From: Bifidobacterium callitrichos DSM 23973
GTDB taxonomy: Bacteria > Actinomycetota > Actinomycetes > Actinomycetales > Bifidobacteriaceae
Assembly (NCBI RefSeq): GCF_000741175.1
Contig: NZ_JGYS01000007.1
Location: forward strand, 1-64,000
DNA: 64,000 nt
Direction of reading: 5' to 3'
Shown here: positions 56,239-63,697 of the stretch, one piece after another
Position numbering within the stretch: the first letter of the stretch is position 1
Layout: the number at the start of each line of letters is the position of its first letter
Notes under the pieces: generated by a model
What the model was told of the DNA's origin: nothing
The model's input: only the letters and a program-made list of their open reading frames with translations
Databases searched by the model: none
Made by a program: the position numbers and the translations under genes

Positions 56239-56921
56239 TCACCCCCACGCTCGATCTCGAACGCGACCTCGCCGCACAGGGCTACGACCTGATCTGCGGC
56301 TTCGACGAGGTCGGCCGCGGCGCGCTCGCCGGACCGGTCATGGTCGGCTGCGCCGCGATCCGGTCGCGCGATCTCGACAGCGGGGCCATCGACGTTCCCG
56401 CGGGCGTCGCCGATTCGAAGCTCCTGACCGAGCATCGTCGCGAGGCCATCTACGACGAGCTCACCGACTGGGCCGCCGCATACGCCGTCGGCTCCGCCTC
56501 CAACACCGAAATCGACGACTGGGGCATCTCGTACGCGCTGGGCGTGGCCGCTCTGCGCGCGCTGGCCGACGTCGAACGCAAGCTGGGACTCGCCCTTCCG
56601 ATCCGCGTCGGCGCGATCCTCGACGGGCCGAGCGACTACATCACCAAGGCGCTCAACACCTTCGACGCCCCGGACGTCCCCATCCCCGCGCAGGTGACGA
56701 CCAAGGTCAAGGGCGATCGCCACTGCGCCGTCGTGGCCACGGCCGCCGTGATCGCCAAGGTCACCCGAGACCATCTCATGGTCGAACTCGCCGAATCCGA
56801 CCCCAAGTACGAACTTTACGAGTGGCAGCACAACAAGGGATACGGCACCCAGGCCCACCGCGACGCCATCGCCCAACACGGCCCCAGCGACCAGCATCGT
56901 CTCTCCTGGAAGCTCACGTAG
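56235..56921 (+). CDS. rnhB: Ribonuclease HII
   Basis: A 228-residue RNase HII, which nicks DNA at embedded ribonucleotides and removes RNA from RNA-DNA hybrids. The active site comprises the Asp-Glu of LICGFDEVGRGALAGPV, the Asp of ILDGPSDYI and the Asp of KVTRDHLM. KVKGDRHCAVVATAAVIAKV is also conserved, and GYGTQAHRDAI closes the domain. Translationally coupled to lepB (ATGA overlap). It is followed by a 1.18-kb non-coding island. Confidence 0.95.
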   Translation: MITPTLDLERDLAAQGYDLICGFDEVGRGALAGPVMVGCAAIRSRDLDSGAIDVPAGVADSKLLTEHRREAIYDELTDWAAAYAVGSASNTEIDDWGISYALGVAALRALADVERKLGLALPIRVGAILDGPSDYITKALNTFDAPDVPIPAQVTTKVKGDRHCAVVATAAVIAKVTRDHLMVELAESDPKYELYEWQHNKGYGTQAHRDAIAQHGPSDQHRLSWKLT

Positions 56922-57394
56922 GGTGGTTGGTCGGGGGATCGGCGTTCACCGTTCGGGACACGCTCAAGGCCGCTCGGCCAAGCCTACGGTCTCGAACGGC
57001 GAACGCCGATTCCCCTCCAGTGCAATACGTGAGTTAGTGTCCTGTGTTGTAGATTCGTTGTTGGATTGACTGTCTCTCAGACTCGTTTCAGACCTGCTTC
57101 GCAGGCCGGCGCGTCCTGCGATTACGGCACGCGCTGCGCGCGTCATGCTGGTTTGCCTGTCGGCTCGTACGCTGCCTGCACATTGCCTGCAAATAGCTTC
57201 GCCGTTTGCCTCGCGGCAACGTTCTGGCCAACGGCAACGTCCTGACAAAGGGAGTCGGAAACGAGGCCAACGAATTTCTGAAGTGCGATGCCAGGTCTGC
57301 GTCACGCAGGTGTCCACGCAGGTGTCGCACAGACCTGCGTCAACTATCCGCTCACCAGACAAATTCGGCCCTAGCGTCCAGTCCGATCCGAGCC

Positions 57395-57600
57395 CATTGC
57401 ACCCGACCCTGTAGTATCCGGCGCAACAACCCTCATTTCCCGCCCCATTGCGTCCGATCCCGCAGGATCTGCCGCAATAACCCACATTTCTCGTTCCGTT
57501 ACGTCCTATCCCATAGGGTCCGCCGCTATGGGGCCTGCAAGGTCGGGAAAACGTCCGATCCCGTAGGCCTGATGCGGCGACCGGGGGCGGATCGGGGGAT
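57395..57600. repeat. Four ~51-bp tandem units with GATCC-type hairpins
   Basis: Hairpin-bearing cores at about 57404, 57455, 57505 and 57556 are 50 to 51 bases apart. The second reads GATCCCGCAGGATC and the third CCTATCCCATAGG. Units one and two also have ATTGC/GCAA-type flanks that can pair. The last two units align with the two units before copy A (39549-39661). Confidence 0.7.
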
Positions 57601-57624
57601 GGACGCGTGATGGGTCGTGATGTA

Positions 57625-57879
57625 TCTGCCACTCAGCGCATGTCAATCGGTTGATGTTCGTTGAGTGGCAGAAAACCGTGCCGCTCAACGCGATTTTGGT
57701 GGTTTTTCGCGTTGAGCGGCAGACAAGACGACGGCAGAAGCGACTCCTGCGATACCGGTTATTGCGGAATCGTTGGAAAATAGCCGTTTTGACGTCATGT
57801 CAAAAAGGTGGCGAGGCGGCAATGACGCATCGTCGTGCCGCTCAACGCCAAAAACACTGAAAATTGCGTTGAGCGGCAC
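57625..57879. repeat. 255-bp structured intergenic element, copy B
   Basis: Same length and order as copy A (39662-39916), 218 of 255 bases identical by hand alignment. In hairpin two the pair is G57683:C57717 where copy A has A39720:T39754. In hairpin three it is G57840:C57874 where copy A has A39877:T39911. Hairpin three arms are 57835-57848 and 57866-57879. The TTTTGAC/GTCAAAA hairpin is kept, with changes only in its loop. Confidence 0.85.
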
Positions 57880-57994
57880 AGCAGGGGTACGGCCGAGCGG
57901 CCTTGAGCGTGTCACGACCAGCGGATTCCGCCTCACCGCGGCCCACGACGGAACTTGGCGAAACGAACGAAACCGAACATATTCCGAGTATCCT

Positions 57995-58006
57995 GTGAGC
58001 GCTCAC
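57995..58006. promoter_or_regulatory. LacI-type operator before the regulator gene
   Basis: GTGAGCGCTCAC is a perfect 12-bp palindrome centred on GC, typical of LacI-family operators. It lies 95 bases before the regulator start, and its half TGTGAGCG recurs at the araB promoter (59341). Confidence 0.65.
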
Positions 58007-58100
58007 TGTGTCGTCTACGCGTTCGCGATAAGCTGGAGCCCTAAGGCCGTCGGTGCCGTAATGTGCCGTCAGTGCAATGCCGCGCGGAAGGAGAAGAGGT

Positions 58101-59222
58101 ATGGGTTCCAGCCGCAGTTCGAACAAACGTCCCTCGATGTTCGAGGTCGCCAAGCTCGCAGGCGTAAGTCACCAGACGGTGTCACGCGTCATCAACAACT
58201 CCCCGGACGTCTCCGATACGACCCGCGCCCGAGTCAAGGCCGCGATCCGCGAGCTCGGCTATCGTCCGTCGAACTCCGCGCGCGCCCTCGCCTCCAGACG
58301 GTCGCGCACGATCGGCCTGATCGCCGGCGGCCTCAAGTTCTACGGCCCGATCTCCGCGATCTCGTCGATCGAGTCGATCGCCCGCAGCCACGGCCTGTTC
58401 ATGAGCGTGATGATGGTGCACGAGGCGCTGTGTACGCAGCAGGAGTTCGACAATCTCGTCGACACGTTCAACGAGCAGAACGTCGACGCGTTTATCTTCC
58501 TGACGCCGACCGACGTGATGCTCGACGTCGCCTGCCGCGCGCGCGTCAGCCAGCCGCGCGTCATCGTCACGTCGACACACGGCGGGATGAGCATGCGCGA
58601 GGCGCGTTCACTGATCCCCGATGACGGGCTGAAGCGCACGTCGTTCGTCGGCATCGACCAGTGGGGTGCGATGAAGGACGTGATGCGTCTGGTCAAGTCG
58701 GCCGGGCATCGCCGCGTCCTGTATCTGGCGGGCCCGTCCGAATGGCGTGACGCCGCGACGCGACTGACCGCGTGGGAGACGCTGTCGGCCGAGGAGTCGA
58801 TCCAGACGCAGGTGATGCGCTGCAGCACGTGGGAGTCGAGCGAGGCGTACGCGAAGATGAATCGTCTGATCGATACGGCCGGCGTGACCGGCGCGAAGCT
58901 GCCGACGGCGGTCGTCGCGGCGAATGACAGTCAGGCGGTGGGCGTGGCGCGCGCGCTGCACGAGCACAGTCTGCGCATCCCGCAGGATGTGAGCCTCGTT
59001 GGATTCGACGACATGACCGCAATGGACAACATGTATCCGCCGTTGACCACCGTGCGCCCCGATTTCGAGGGGCTCGGCACGGCCGCGATGAAGGAGGTCC
59101 TGCGTCTGCTGGGGGAGGAGCCGTCGCCCCAGCTGCCCAACTCGCAGCATGGAGTCGGGCTGGTGCCGGCCAAGGTGTGCGACCGCATCTCGCTCGGCCC
59201 CGTCCCGCCCCGCGTGATGTGA
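58101..59222 (+). CDS. LacI-family transcriptional regulator, probably of arabinose genes
   Basis: A 373-residue LacI-type repressor. The N-terminal helix-turn-helix is MFEVAKLAGVSHQTVSRVIN, followed by the hinge GYRPSNSARALASRRSRTIG. The sugar-binding core (about 65-360) includes VDAFIFLTPTD, AVVAANDSQAVGVARAL and VSLVGFDDMTAMDNMYPPLTTVRP. It lies directly upstream of araB-araD-araA on the same strand, and operator-like TGTGAGCG sites are present before both the regulator and araB. An arabinose-responsive role is therefore likely but inferred. AAGGAGAAGAGGT precedes ATG 58101. Confidence 0.9.
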   Translation: MGSSRSSNKRPSMFEVAKLAGVSHQTVSRVINNSPDVSDTTRARVKAAIRELGYRPSNSARALASRRSRTIGLIAGGLKFYGPISAISSIESIARSHGLFMSVMMVHEALCTQQEFDNLVDTFNEQNVDAFIFLTPTDVMLDVACRARVSQPRVIVTSTHGGMSMREARSLIPDDGLKRTSFVGIDQWGAMKDVMRLVKSAGHRRVLYLAGPSEWRDAATRLTAWETLSAEESIQTQVMRCSTWESSEAYAKMNRLIDTAGVTGAKLPTAVVAANDSQAVGVARALHEHSLRIPQDVSLVGFDDMTAMDNMYPPLTTVRPDFEGLGTAAMKEVLRLLGEEPSPQLPNSQHGVGLVPAKVCDRISLGPVPPRVM

Positions 59223-59298
59223 GCGGCGTTCGTAAACGGCGCTATAAGGTCGAATTGGGGTCTGTTATCAAACCGTTATCGGACAAGACACGACGAGG

Positions 59299-59354
59299 TT
59301 GAGTTCCATCGGTCCAGTCTGTACAATGGAGCACGGAAATTGTGAGCGTTAACA
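59299..59354 (+). promoter_or_regulatory. ara operon promoter and operator
   Basis: TTGAGT (59299-59304) and TACAAT (59322-59327) are 17 bases apart. TGTGAGCGTTAACA (59341-59354) lies just after the expected transcription start, a good place for repression, and shares TGTGAGCG with the palindrome before the regulator gene. Confidence 0.75.
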
Positions 59355-59440
59355 GCCTGCCCGATGAGGGGCTGGACCAACGCCCGCAGGACGACGATCG
59401 GGCGGTGATGGCCGGCCGGTCAGTGAGGAGTCACAACACA

Positions 59441-61084
59441 ATGGCAGCAACGAACGATTCGGAGCAGGTCGCCGCGATCGCCGAGAAGATCCGCGCCGGC
59501 AAGACCTCGCTGGGCATCGAATTCGGTTCCACCCGCATCAAGGCCGTCCTCATCGACGACACCTACAAGACCATCGCCTCCGGCGACTACGGCTGGGCCT
59601 CCCATCTGGAGGACGGCCTGTGGAGCTACTCCAAGGAGGAGATCTGGAAGGGCCTGCAGTCCGCATACGCGTCCATGGCCAACGACGTCGAGACCGCGTA
59701 CGGCGAGAAGCTCACCCATGTCGGCCACATCGGCTTCTCTGCGATGATGCACGGCTACCTCGCCTTCGACGAGAACGGCGAACTGCTCGTGCCGTTCCGC
59801 ACCTGGCAGAACACCAACACCTCCGAAGCGCATCAGAAGCTCTCCCAGCTCTTCCAGTACAACATCCCGGAACGCTGGTCCATCGCCCACCTCTACCAGG
59901 CGGTCCTCAACAAGGAGGAGCACGTCTCCAAGGTCGCGTACTTCACCACGCTCGCCGGCTACGTCCACTGGAAGCTCACCGGCCGCAAAGTGCTCGGCGT
60001 CGGCGACGCCTCCGGCATGTTCCCGATCGACCCGACCACCCACACCTACGAAACCGAGTTCGTCAAGCAGTTCGACGCCCTGCCCGAGGTTGCCGCCCAG
60101 CCGTGGAAGCTCGAGGACCTGCTGCCCGAGCCGCTCGTCGCCGGCACCCCGGCCGGCGAGCTGACCGCCGAAGGCGCCAAGCTCCTCGACCCGTCCGGCG
60201 TGCTGCAGCCCGGCATCGTGCTCGCCCCGCCGGAGGGCGACGCCGGCACCGGCATGGTCGCCACCAACTCCGTGCGCGTGCGCACCGGCAACGTCTCCGC
60301 CGGCACCTCGATCTTCGCGATGGTCGTCCTCGAGCACAAGCTCAAGGCCCTGCACCCCGAAGTCGACCTCGTCACCACCCCGGCCGGCGATCTCGCGGGC
60401 ATGAGCCACGCCAACAACTTCACCTCCGACCTCAACGCCTGGGTCGGCCTGTTCGGCCAGTTCGCCGCGGCCCTCGGCCAGCCGGTCGACGCCGGCACGC
60501 TCTACGGCACGCTGTTCCGTGCCGCCATCGCCGACGACGTCGACGCCAACTGCGGCGGCCTGATCAACTACCCGTTCCGCTCCGGCGAGTTCCTGGCCGG
60601 CCTGCCCGAAGGCCGTCCGCTGTTCGCCCGCAGCCCCGAGGCCAATATGACCCTCGGCAACTTCATGCGCGCCCAGCTGTTCTCCGCGTTCTCCCCGGTG
60701 AAGATCGGCATGGACGTCATGACCAAGCAGGAGCACGTCCAGATCGACTCCCTCGTCGGCCACGGCGGCATCTTCACCACCCCGAAGGTCGCGCAGAAGA
60801 TCCTCGCCGCCGCGTTCAACACCCCGATCAAGGTCATGTCCACCGCGGCTGAAGGCGGCGCATGGGGCATGGCAGTGCTCGCCGACTACCTGTGGAACAC
60901 CAACGAGGATCACACCAACCTCGCCGACTACCTCGACGGCCGTGTGTTCAAGGACGCGCGGTCCACCACCGAGGAGCCCGACGCCCGTGACGTCGTCGGC
61001 TTCGAGGACTTCTTCGCCCGCTTCTCGAAGGGCCTGCCCATCGAGCACACCGCGATCGAGTCCATCGATCTCGAAGACAAGTAA
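59441..61084 (+). CDS. araB: Ribulokinase-like FGGY carbohydrate kinase
   Basis: A 547-residue FGGY kinase, assigned to L-ribulose phosphorylation from its place before araD and araA. The N-terminal ATPase-fold motif is GIEFGSTRIKAVLID. HIGFSAMMHGYLAFDENGELLVPFRTWQNT and GDASGMFPID are conserved, and TGNVSAGTSIFAMVV and TAAEGGAWGMAVLADYLW mark the second lobe. It differs from the E. coli-type AraB and is closer to xylulokinase-like FGGY members used in this role. GTGAGGAGTCACAACACA precedes ATG 59441; the open frame begins 99 bases earlier. Confidence 0.9.
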   Translation: MAATNDSEQVAAIAEKIRAGKTSLGIEFGSTRIKAVLIDDTYKTIASGDYGWASHLEDGLWSYSKEEIWKGLQSAYASMANDVETAYGEKLTHVGHIGFSAMMHGYLAFDENGELLVPFRTWQNTNTSEAHQKLSQLFQYNIPERWSIAHLYQAVLNKEEHVSKVAYFTTLAGYVHWKLTGRKVLGVGDASGMFPIDPTTHTYETEFVKQFDALPEVAAQPWKLEDLLPEPLVAGTPAGELTAEGAKLLDPSGVLQPGIVLAPPEGDAGTGMVATNSVRVRTGNVSAGTSIFAMVVLEHKLKALHPEVDLVTTPAGDLAGMSHANNFTSDLNAWVGLFGQFAAALGQPVDAGTLYGTLFRAAIADDVDANCGGLINYPFRSGEFLAGLPEGRPLFARSPEANMTLGNFMRAQLFSAFSPVKIGMDVMTKQEHVQIDSLVGHGGIFTTPKVAQKILAAAFNTPIKVMSTAAEGGAWGMAVLADYLWNTNEDHTNLADYLDGRVFKDARSTTEEPDARDVVGFEDFFARFSKGLPIEHTAIESIDLEDK

Positions 61085-61143
61085 GCAACGTATTTAGATT
61101 TAGATCAATCGTCAATCCATCACAGTGGAAAGGAAAACCAACA

Positions 61144-61836
61144 ATGGCTACTTTGGCTGATTATGGTCCGGAGGTGCGTGCCGAGGTCAAGCAGGTGCGT
61201 GAGGTGGTCTCGAATCTGCACCAGCAGCTGATCAAGTGGAATCTGGTCGTGTGGACGGCGGGCAATGTGTCGCAGCGTCTGCACACGGCGGATCTGATGG
61301 TGATCAAGCCGTCGGGCGTGCGTTATGAGAACCTGACGCCGAACTCGATGGTCGTCACCGATCTCGAGGGCAACGTGGTCGACGGCTCCGAGGCGCCGAG
61401 CTCGGATACGGCGTCGCATGCGTACATCTATCGCAACATGCCGGGCGTGTATGGTGTGGTGCACACGCATTCCACTTATGCGACGGCGTGGGCTGCGACG
61501 GGTCAGAACATTCCGTGTGGTCTGACGATGATGGGTGATGAGTTCGGTGGTCCGGTGCCGGTGGGTCCGTTCCGTCTGATCGGTTCGGAGGCGATCGGCA
61601 AGGGCGTGGTGGAGACGCTGGCGAAGTATCCGAAGTCTCCGGCTGTGTTGATGCAGAACCATGGTCCGTTCACGATCGGCAAGGATGCTGAGGCTGCGGT
61701 GAAGGCGGCGGCGATGACCGAGGAGGTGGCGCACACGATGTGGGCGGCGCGTCAGCTCGGTGAGATCATCGAGATCCCGCAGGAGGACATCGATAAGCTG
61801 AACGACCGTTACCAGAACGTCTACGGTCAGCACTGA
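61144..61836 (+). CDS. araD: L-ribulose-5-phosphate 4-epimerase
   Basis: A 230-residue class II aldolase-fold zinc enzyme that converts L-ribulose 5-phosphate to D-xylulose 5-phosphate. NLVVWTAGNVSQRL and KPSGVRYENLTP bind substrate phosphate. Zinc ligands are His in VVHTHSTYATAWAA and QNHGPFTIG. GAAAGGAAAACCAACA is the ribosome site. Its codons often end in G or T (GCG, ACG, GGT), unlike the C-ending bias of araB and araA on either side, so it may have a different history or expression level. A small hairpin insert follows its stop. Confidence 0.96.
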   Translation: MATLADYGPEVRAEVKQVREVVSNLHQQLIKWNLVVWTAGNVSQRLHTADLMVIKPSGVRYENLTPNSMVVTDLEGNVVDGSEAPSSDTASHAYIYRNMPGVYGVVHTHSTYATAWAATGQNIPCGLTMMGDEFGGPVPVGPFRLIGSEAIGKGVVETLAKYPKSPAVLMQNHGPFTIGKDAEAAVKAAAMTEEVAHTMWAARQLGEIIEIPQEDIDKLNDRYQNVYGQH

Positions 61837-61951
61837 CCTGGCGGAGTGTCCGCGGCGTTGCTCCTCGGTCGACGTGCCTTCGCACGCCTTCCCTCGGTGC
61901 GCCTTGCGGACACACGCGCCAGGCCACCGCTGACTACGTCAGCACTGACCT
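61837..61951. repeat. 112-bp hairpin insert flanked by a direct repeat after araD
   Basis: GTCAGCACTGACCT occurs at 61826-61839, overlapping the araD stop, and again at 61938-61951, each preceded by CTACG. Between them, arms at 61837-61853 and 61906-61923 (starting CCTGGCGG and ending GCGCCAGG) pair imperfectly around a GC-rich stem. This is the pattern of a short palindromic insertion with duplicated target. Confidence 0.55.
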
Positions 61952-61960
61952 TTCCTCCGA

Positions 61961-62003
61961 CCCTCTCTGAGAGGGGCTCTCGCGGAAGCGGGTGGGGGAG
62001 AGG
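61961..62003. repeat. Short REP-like intergenic repeat, copy 2
   Basis: CCCTCT (61961-61966) pairs with AGAGGG (61970-61975); CTCTC and GCGGAAGC then lead to GGTGGGGGAGAG. The two-hairpin layout matches the repeat at 36196-36242. It lies between araD and araA; the rest of the gap is AT-richer leader ending in the AAAGGAAGTAACTC ribosome site. Confidence 0.55.
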
Positions 62004-62109
62004 CTCACCGACCAACAAACTCAACAAACAACAAAAGACTTTTGGCTCGGCCGCCACGCCGGGCCAGAACGTGATCCAATCCATCACAACGAAGTAAAGG
62101 AAGTAACTC

Positions 62110-63627
62110 ATGGTTATGGAGAACCCGTTCGAGGGCAAGGAAATCTGGTTCGGCGTCGGCTCGCAGGACCTGTACGGCGAGGAGGCCCTGCGTCAGGTCG
62201 CCATCCACTCCGCCGAAATGGTCGACTACCTGAACAACACCGGCAAGATCCCGGCGAAGATCGTCTTGAAGCCCACCCTGAAGTCCTCCGACGGCGTCAA
62301 GGAGTTCATGGTCGAGGCGTCCGCCAACCCGAACGTCATCGGCGTGATCACCTGGTGCCACACCTTCTCCCCGGCCAAGATGTGGATCCGCGGCCTCGAA
62401 GTGCTGACCAAGCCGCTGCTGCAGCTGGCCACCCAGCACCACAAGGAGATCCCGTGGGAGACCATCGACATGGACTTCATGAACCTGAACCAGGCCGCCC
62501 ACGGCGACCGTGAGTTCGGCTACATCGTCTCCCGCCTCGGCATCAAGCGCAAGATCGTCGTCGGCCACTACACCGACCCGGAGGTCGCCGAGAAGGTCGG
62601 CACCTGGGCCCGCGCCTGCGCTGGCTGGGACGCCTCCAACAACATGAAGGTCATGCGCTGGGGCGACAACATGCGCAACGTCGCCGTCACCGAGGGCGAC
62701 AAGACCGAGGCCGAGCGCGTCTTCGGCGCCTCCATCAACACCTGGGCCGTCAACGAGCTCGTCGCCGCGTACGAGGCCGTCAAGGACGATCAGGTCAAGG
62801 AGATCATCGAGGACTACAAGGCCAAGTACGACGTCGACCCGGCCCTGCTCGACGCCAAGTACGACTCCCTGTACATCGCCGCCAAGGAAGAGGCCGCGAT
62901 GGTCAACATGATGCGCGCCAACGGCTGCACCGCCGGCGTCGACAACTTCGAGGACCTCGGCGCCCTCCCGCAGCTGCCGGGCGTCGGCCCGCAGCGCTTC
63001 CCGTCCGAGTACGGCTGGGGCTTCTCCGCCGAAGGCGACTGGAAGACCGCCGTCCTCGTGCGCATCGGCGCCGTCATGGGCTACGGCCTTGAGGGTGGCG
63101 CCTCCCTCATGGAGGACTACTCCTACAACTTCACCGAGGGCGATGAGCTCGACATGGGCTCCCACATGCTCGAGGTCTCCCCGTCCATCGGCACCATCGC
63201 CAAGCCGAAGCTCGAGATCCACCCGCTCGGCATCGGCGGCAAGGCCGACCCGGTCCGCCTCGTCTTCTCTGGCAAGCCGAAGAAGGACGCGGTCGTCGTC
63301 TCCATGTCCGACGTGCGCGAGCGCTTCCGCCTGCTCATGGACGTCGTCGACGTCGTCGAGCCGCAGGGCTCCCTCAAGGAGCTTCCGTGCGCCCGCGCCG
63401 TCTGGGAGCCGAAGCCGTCCCTGAAGACCGCCGTCCAGTGCTGGATCACCGCCGGCGGCTCCCACCACACCTGCATGACCACCTCCGTCGGTCGTGAGGC
63501 CTGGGAGGACTTCGCCCGCATCGCCGGCGTCGAGCTCGCCGTCATCGACGAGAACACCACCGCCCGCCAGTTCGAGAAGGAGCTGGAGCTGTCCGAGATG
63601 GTCCACCGTCTCGACAACCGTCACTGA
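62110..63627 (+). CDS. araA: L-arabinose isomerase
   Basis: A 505-residue isomerase converting L-arabinose to L-ribulose, the first step of the pathway. IWFGVGSQDLYGEEALRQV opens the protein. TWCHTFSPAKMWIRGLE, DMDFMNLNQAAHGDREFG, EDYSYNF with the metal-binding Glu, and ITAGGSHHTCMT with the metal-binding His are all conserved. It is a cytoplasmic Mn-dependent enzyme. Codon bias is very strong. It is the last gene of the operon and is followed by a 20-bp-stem terminator. Confidence 0.97.
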   Translation: MVMENPFEGKEIWFGVGSQDLYGEEALRQVAIHSAEMVDYLNNTGKIPAKIVLKPTLKSSDGVKEFMVEASANPNVIGVITWCHTFSPAKMWIRGLEVLTKPLLQLATQHHKEIPWETIDMDFMNLNQAAHGDREFGYIVSRLGIKRKIVVGHYTDPEVAEKVGTWARACAGWDASNNMKVMRWGDNMRNVAVTEGDKTEAERVFGASINTWAVNELVAAYEAVKDDQVKEIIEDYKAKYDVDPALLDAKYDSLYIAAKEEAAMVNMMRANGCTAGVDNFEDLGALPQLPGVGPQRFPSEYGWGFSAEGDWKTAVLVRIGAVMGYGLEGGASLMEDYSYNFTEGDELDMGSHMLEVSPSIGTIAKPKLEIHPLGIGGKADPVRLVFSGKPKKDAVVVSMSDVRERFRLLMDVVDVVEPQGSLKELPCARAVWEPKPSLKTAVQCWITAGGSHHTCMTTSVGREAWEDFARIAGVELAVIDENTTARQFEKELELSEMVHRLDNRH

Positions 63628-63649
63628 TCGGCTGACCTGTTAGTAACCA

Positions 63650-63697
63650 CGTGAAGGGCCCGATTCCCCATTAGGGGAGTCGGGCCCTTCACGGTTT
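63650..63697 (+). terminator. Terminator after araA
   Basis: Positions 63650-63669 pair with 63674-63693 (20 bp, one T:G pair, loop ATTA), followed by GTTTT. It lies 22 bases after the araA stop. Confidence 0.92.

Larger units (their letters stand above)
56957..57913. repeat. 957-bp non-coding island bounded by 23-bp inverted repeats
   Basis: Positions 56957-56979 (beginning GACACGCTCAAGGCC) are the exact reverse complement of 57891-57913. Between them there is no credible gene. The left half (57050-57390) is rich in small hairpins and short duplications, for example CCTGCTTCGCAGG, ACGCGCTGCGCGCGT and twice CACGCAGGTGTC. The right half holds four ~51-bp tandem units and copy B of the 255-bp element. 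The layout, terminal inverted repeats around repeated structured DNA, resembles a non-autonomous mobile element or its remnant. No flanking target duplication is obvious. Confidence 0.7.

Noticed and set aside
57395-57600. ~51-bp tandem units as a CRISPR or integron attC array
   Set aside because: No constant repeat/spacer division and no attC core sites; the units diverge along their whole length and no cas or integrase gene is near.
56964-57632. A 222-codon minus-strand open frame across the island after rnhB
   Set aside because: Its repeats (GIGRNG-type) are just translations of the ~51-bp tandem DNA units, it has no ribosome site, and it covers hairpins conserved at the DNA level in the other copy.
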